From Rhizobium grahamii CCGE 502 (GTDB lineage: Bacteria > Pseudomonadota > Alphaproteobacteria > Rhizobiales > Rhizobiaceae): 64,000 nucleotides of DNA. The stretch is from NCBI RefSeq assembly GCF_000298315.2, contig NZ_AEYE02000038.1:186001-250000 (forward strand). The letters are read 5' to 3'. The translations under genes were made by a program, and so were the position numbers. Below the pieces are notes generated by a model. The model was not told where the DNA came from. It did not search any database and was given only the letters and a program-made list of their open reading frames with translations. This document shows, piece after piece, positions 63,340-64,000 of this stretch (positions are counted from its first letter, which is position 1; every line of letters starts with the position of its first letter).

Positions 63340-63693
63340 GGTTTTATCGCCAGAACAGAATATTTACCGTGACGATACCCGAAACGCTTTTGCTGGCAAG
63401 GTCTTAATGGTTAACGGCTGTTTAACGCAGACGAGGCGACGAGATAGTCACGCCCGGACTTCTGACGTGTTTTCAAGCGTTTAGCCAAGCCATGCCCTTA
63501 TTACGTTCCCGATCTGTTTATCTGTGAATCCTACAAACCCTGCAATGGGCGTTTTGCTTCAAAGTGCCGAACCGAAACCGACTCAGAGATCAACGGATCG
63601 CGACTCACTCGCCAAACTTTGTAGGATTCGACAACTGACGCCCGATTCCGATTCGTGCTGAGTTTCTGTCGTTCAACAACGACGGAGAGACTT
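63340..63693. promoter_or_regulatory. Divergent control region of repA and the traI-like gene
   Basis: 354 bases without a gene between repA (leftward) and the autoinducer synthase gene (rightward), so both promoters must lie here. A perfect 12-bp inverted repeat is present (separate entry). No canonical TraR box (18-bp tra box) was recognised. The ribosome binding site of the traI-like gene is GGAGAG at 63684-63689. Confidence 0.5.
63526..63629. repeat. Widely spaced perfect 12-bp inverted repeat in the repA-traI gap
   Basis: GAATCCTACAAA at 63526-63537 and TTTGTAGGATTC at 63618-63629 are exact complements, 80 bases apart. The arms could pair as two half-sites of a looping repressor, or mark ends of a small insertion. 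It fits none of the parS sites. Confidence 0.55.
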
Positions 63694-64000
63694 ATGCAGA
63701 TTCTAGCGATCTCGAAACCTACAAATCATTCTGAAACCCAGCTGCTTCAAAACCATCATCAGCTCCGTGCGGCGGTCTTTTCCAACCGGCTGAATTGGGA
63801 TGTGAAGGTCGTTAACGGCTGCGAGGCAGATGCATTCGACGCTCTGGGCCCGAATTACATTCTGGCCATCTCAACAGGCGGACGACTAGCGGGCGCCGCA
63901 CGCCTGCTTCCTGCTACCGGCCCGACCATGGTGGCGGATGTGTTTCCCTCCCTGCTTCCTGAAGGTCGGCTGAACGCCCACCCCGGTATGATCGAAAGCT
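63694..64000 (+). CDS. traI: LuxI-type acyl-homoserine lactone synthase (TraI-like), cut by window end
   Basis: The first 102 residues of an autoinducer synthase: LRAAVFSNRLNWDVKVVNGC, EADAFDALGPNYILAIST, GGRLAGAARLLPATGPTM, VADVFPSLLPEGRL and AHPGMIES. These match the invariant LuxI positions (Arg in LRxxVF, Phe, Trp in NWDV, Glu and Asp in the E-x-D region, Arg in RLLP) and follow the order in Agrobacterium and Rhizobium TraI. TraI makes the signal that, with TraR, switches on conjugation and in some plasmids the rep operon. ATG 63694 is chosen with GGAGAG upstream. In Ti-like plasmids traI heads the trb conjugation operon next to repABC, so trb genes may follow beyond the window. Confidence 0.92.
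   Translation, partial: MQILAISKPTNHSETQLLQNHHQLRAAVFSNRLNWDVKVVNGCEADAFDALGPNYILAISTGGRLAGAARLLPATGPTMVADVFPSLLPEGRLNAHPGMIES

Overview
The window looks like the replication end and a large accessory region of a repABC megaplasmid from a rhizobium or agrobacterium-type alphaproteobacterium. The evidence is a repA-repB-repC cassette with partition-like palindromes and an antisense RNA at the right end, the start of a LuxI-type autoinducer synthase (traI-like) next to it, SyrB-like proteins, and a very high load of insertion sequences and decayed genes. No rRNA, tRNA or CRISPR array was recognised.

Layout. 0.5-6.5 kb: a TetR repressor divergent from a two-adaptor RND efflux operon. 6.9-8.0 kb: two SyrB-type coiled-coil proteins. 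8.5-13.3 kb: IS4 and ISL3 remnants around a secreted polygalacturonase-pectin methylesterase fusion. 13.9-14.6 kb: an exported beta-carbonic anhydrase. 14.6-20.2 kb: a gene graveyard (SRAP, IS6, IS21 and ISKra4 fragments) that holds a small phage-like operon with an HslV-like Ntn hydrolase and a secreted toxin-like protein between two inverted IS6 ends. 20.2-21.1 kb: a GntR regulator.

21.5-36 kb is a defence island. It has a DNA methyltransferase fused to an Mrr-like nuclease domain and broken by one in-frame amber codon, an HNH-like protein, a TIR protein with a small repeat protein, a WYL regulator, and, divergent from it, three translationally coupled genes: an AddB-like PD-(D/E)XK nuclease, an AddA-like UvrD helicase-nuclease, and a 1400-residue GHKL (sacsin/Hsp90-like) ATPase with a DUF3883-type C-terminus. 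I do not recognise this regulator-nuclease-helicase-ATPase set as a named system. It is the best candidate for an undescribed one.

36.4-39.6 kb is a Tn3-family element with clear 38-bp ends but a frameshifted transposase. 39.8-52.8 kb is a second set of accessory and defence genes: a secreted protein split by an in-frame ochre codon, an AbiEi-HipA fusion with two 35-bp operator-like palindromes, a secreted helical protein, a Gabija-type pair (class 2 OLD nuclease plus UvrD-like helicase), and a membrane-anchored degenerate receiver protein cut by an IS5-family element. 53.0-57.3 kb holds duplicated arginine-rich micro-ORFs, an IS66 transposase, a serine recombinase and a 291-bp IS630-type MITE. 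After about 2 kb of decayed sequence, repC, repB and repA run leftward, with a 195-bp tandem duplication of the repC end that also doubles a parS-like site.
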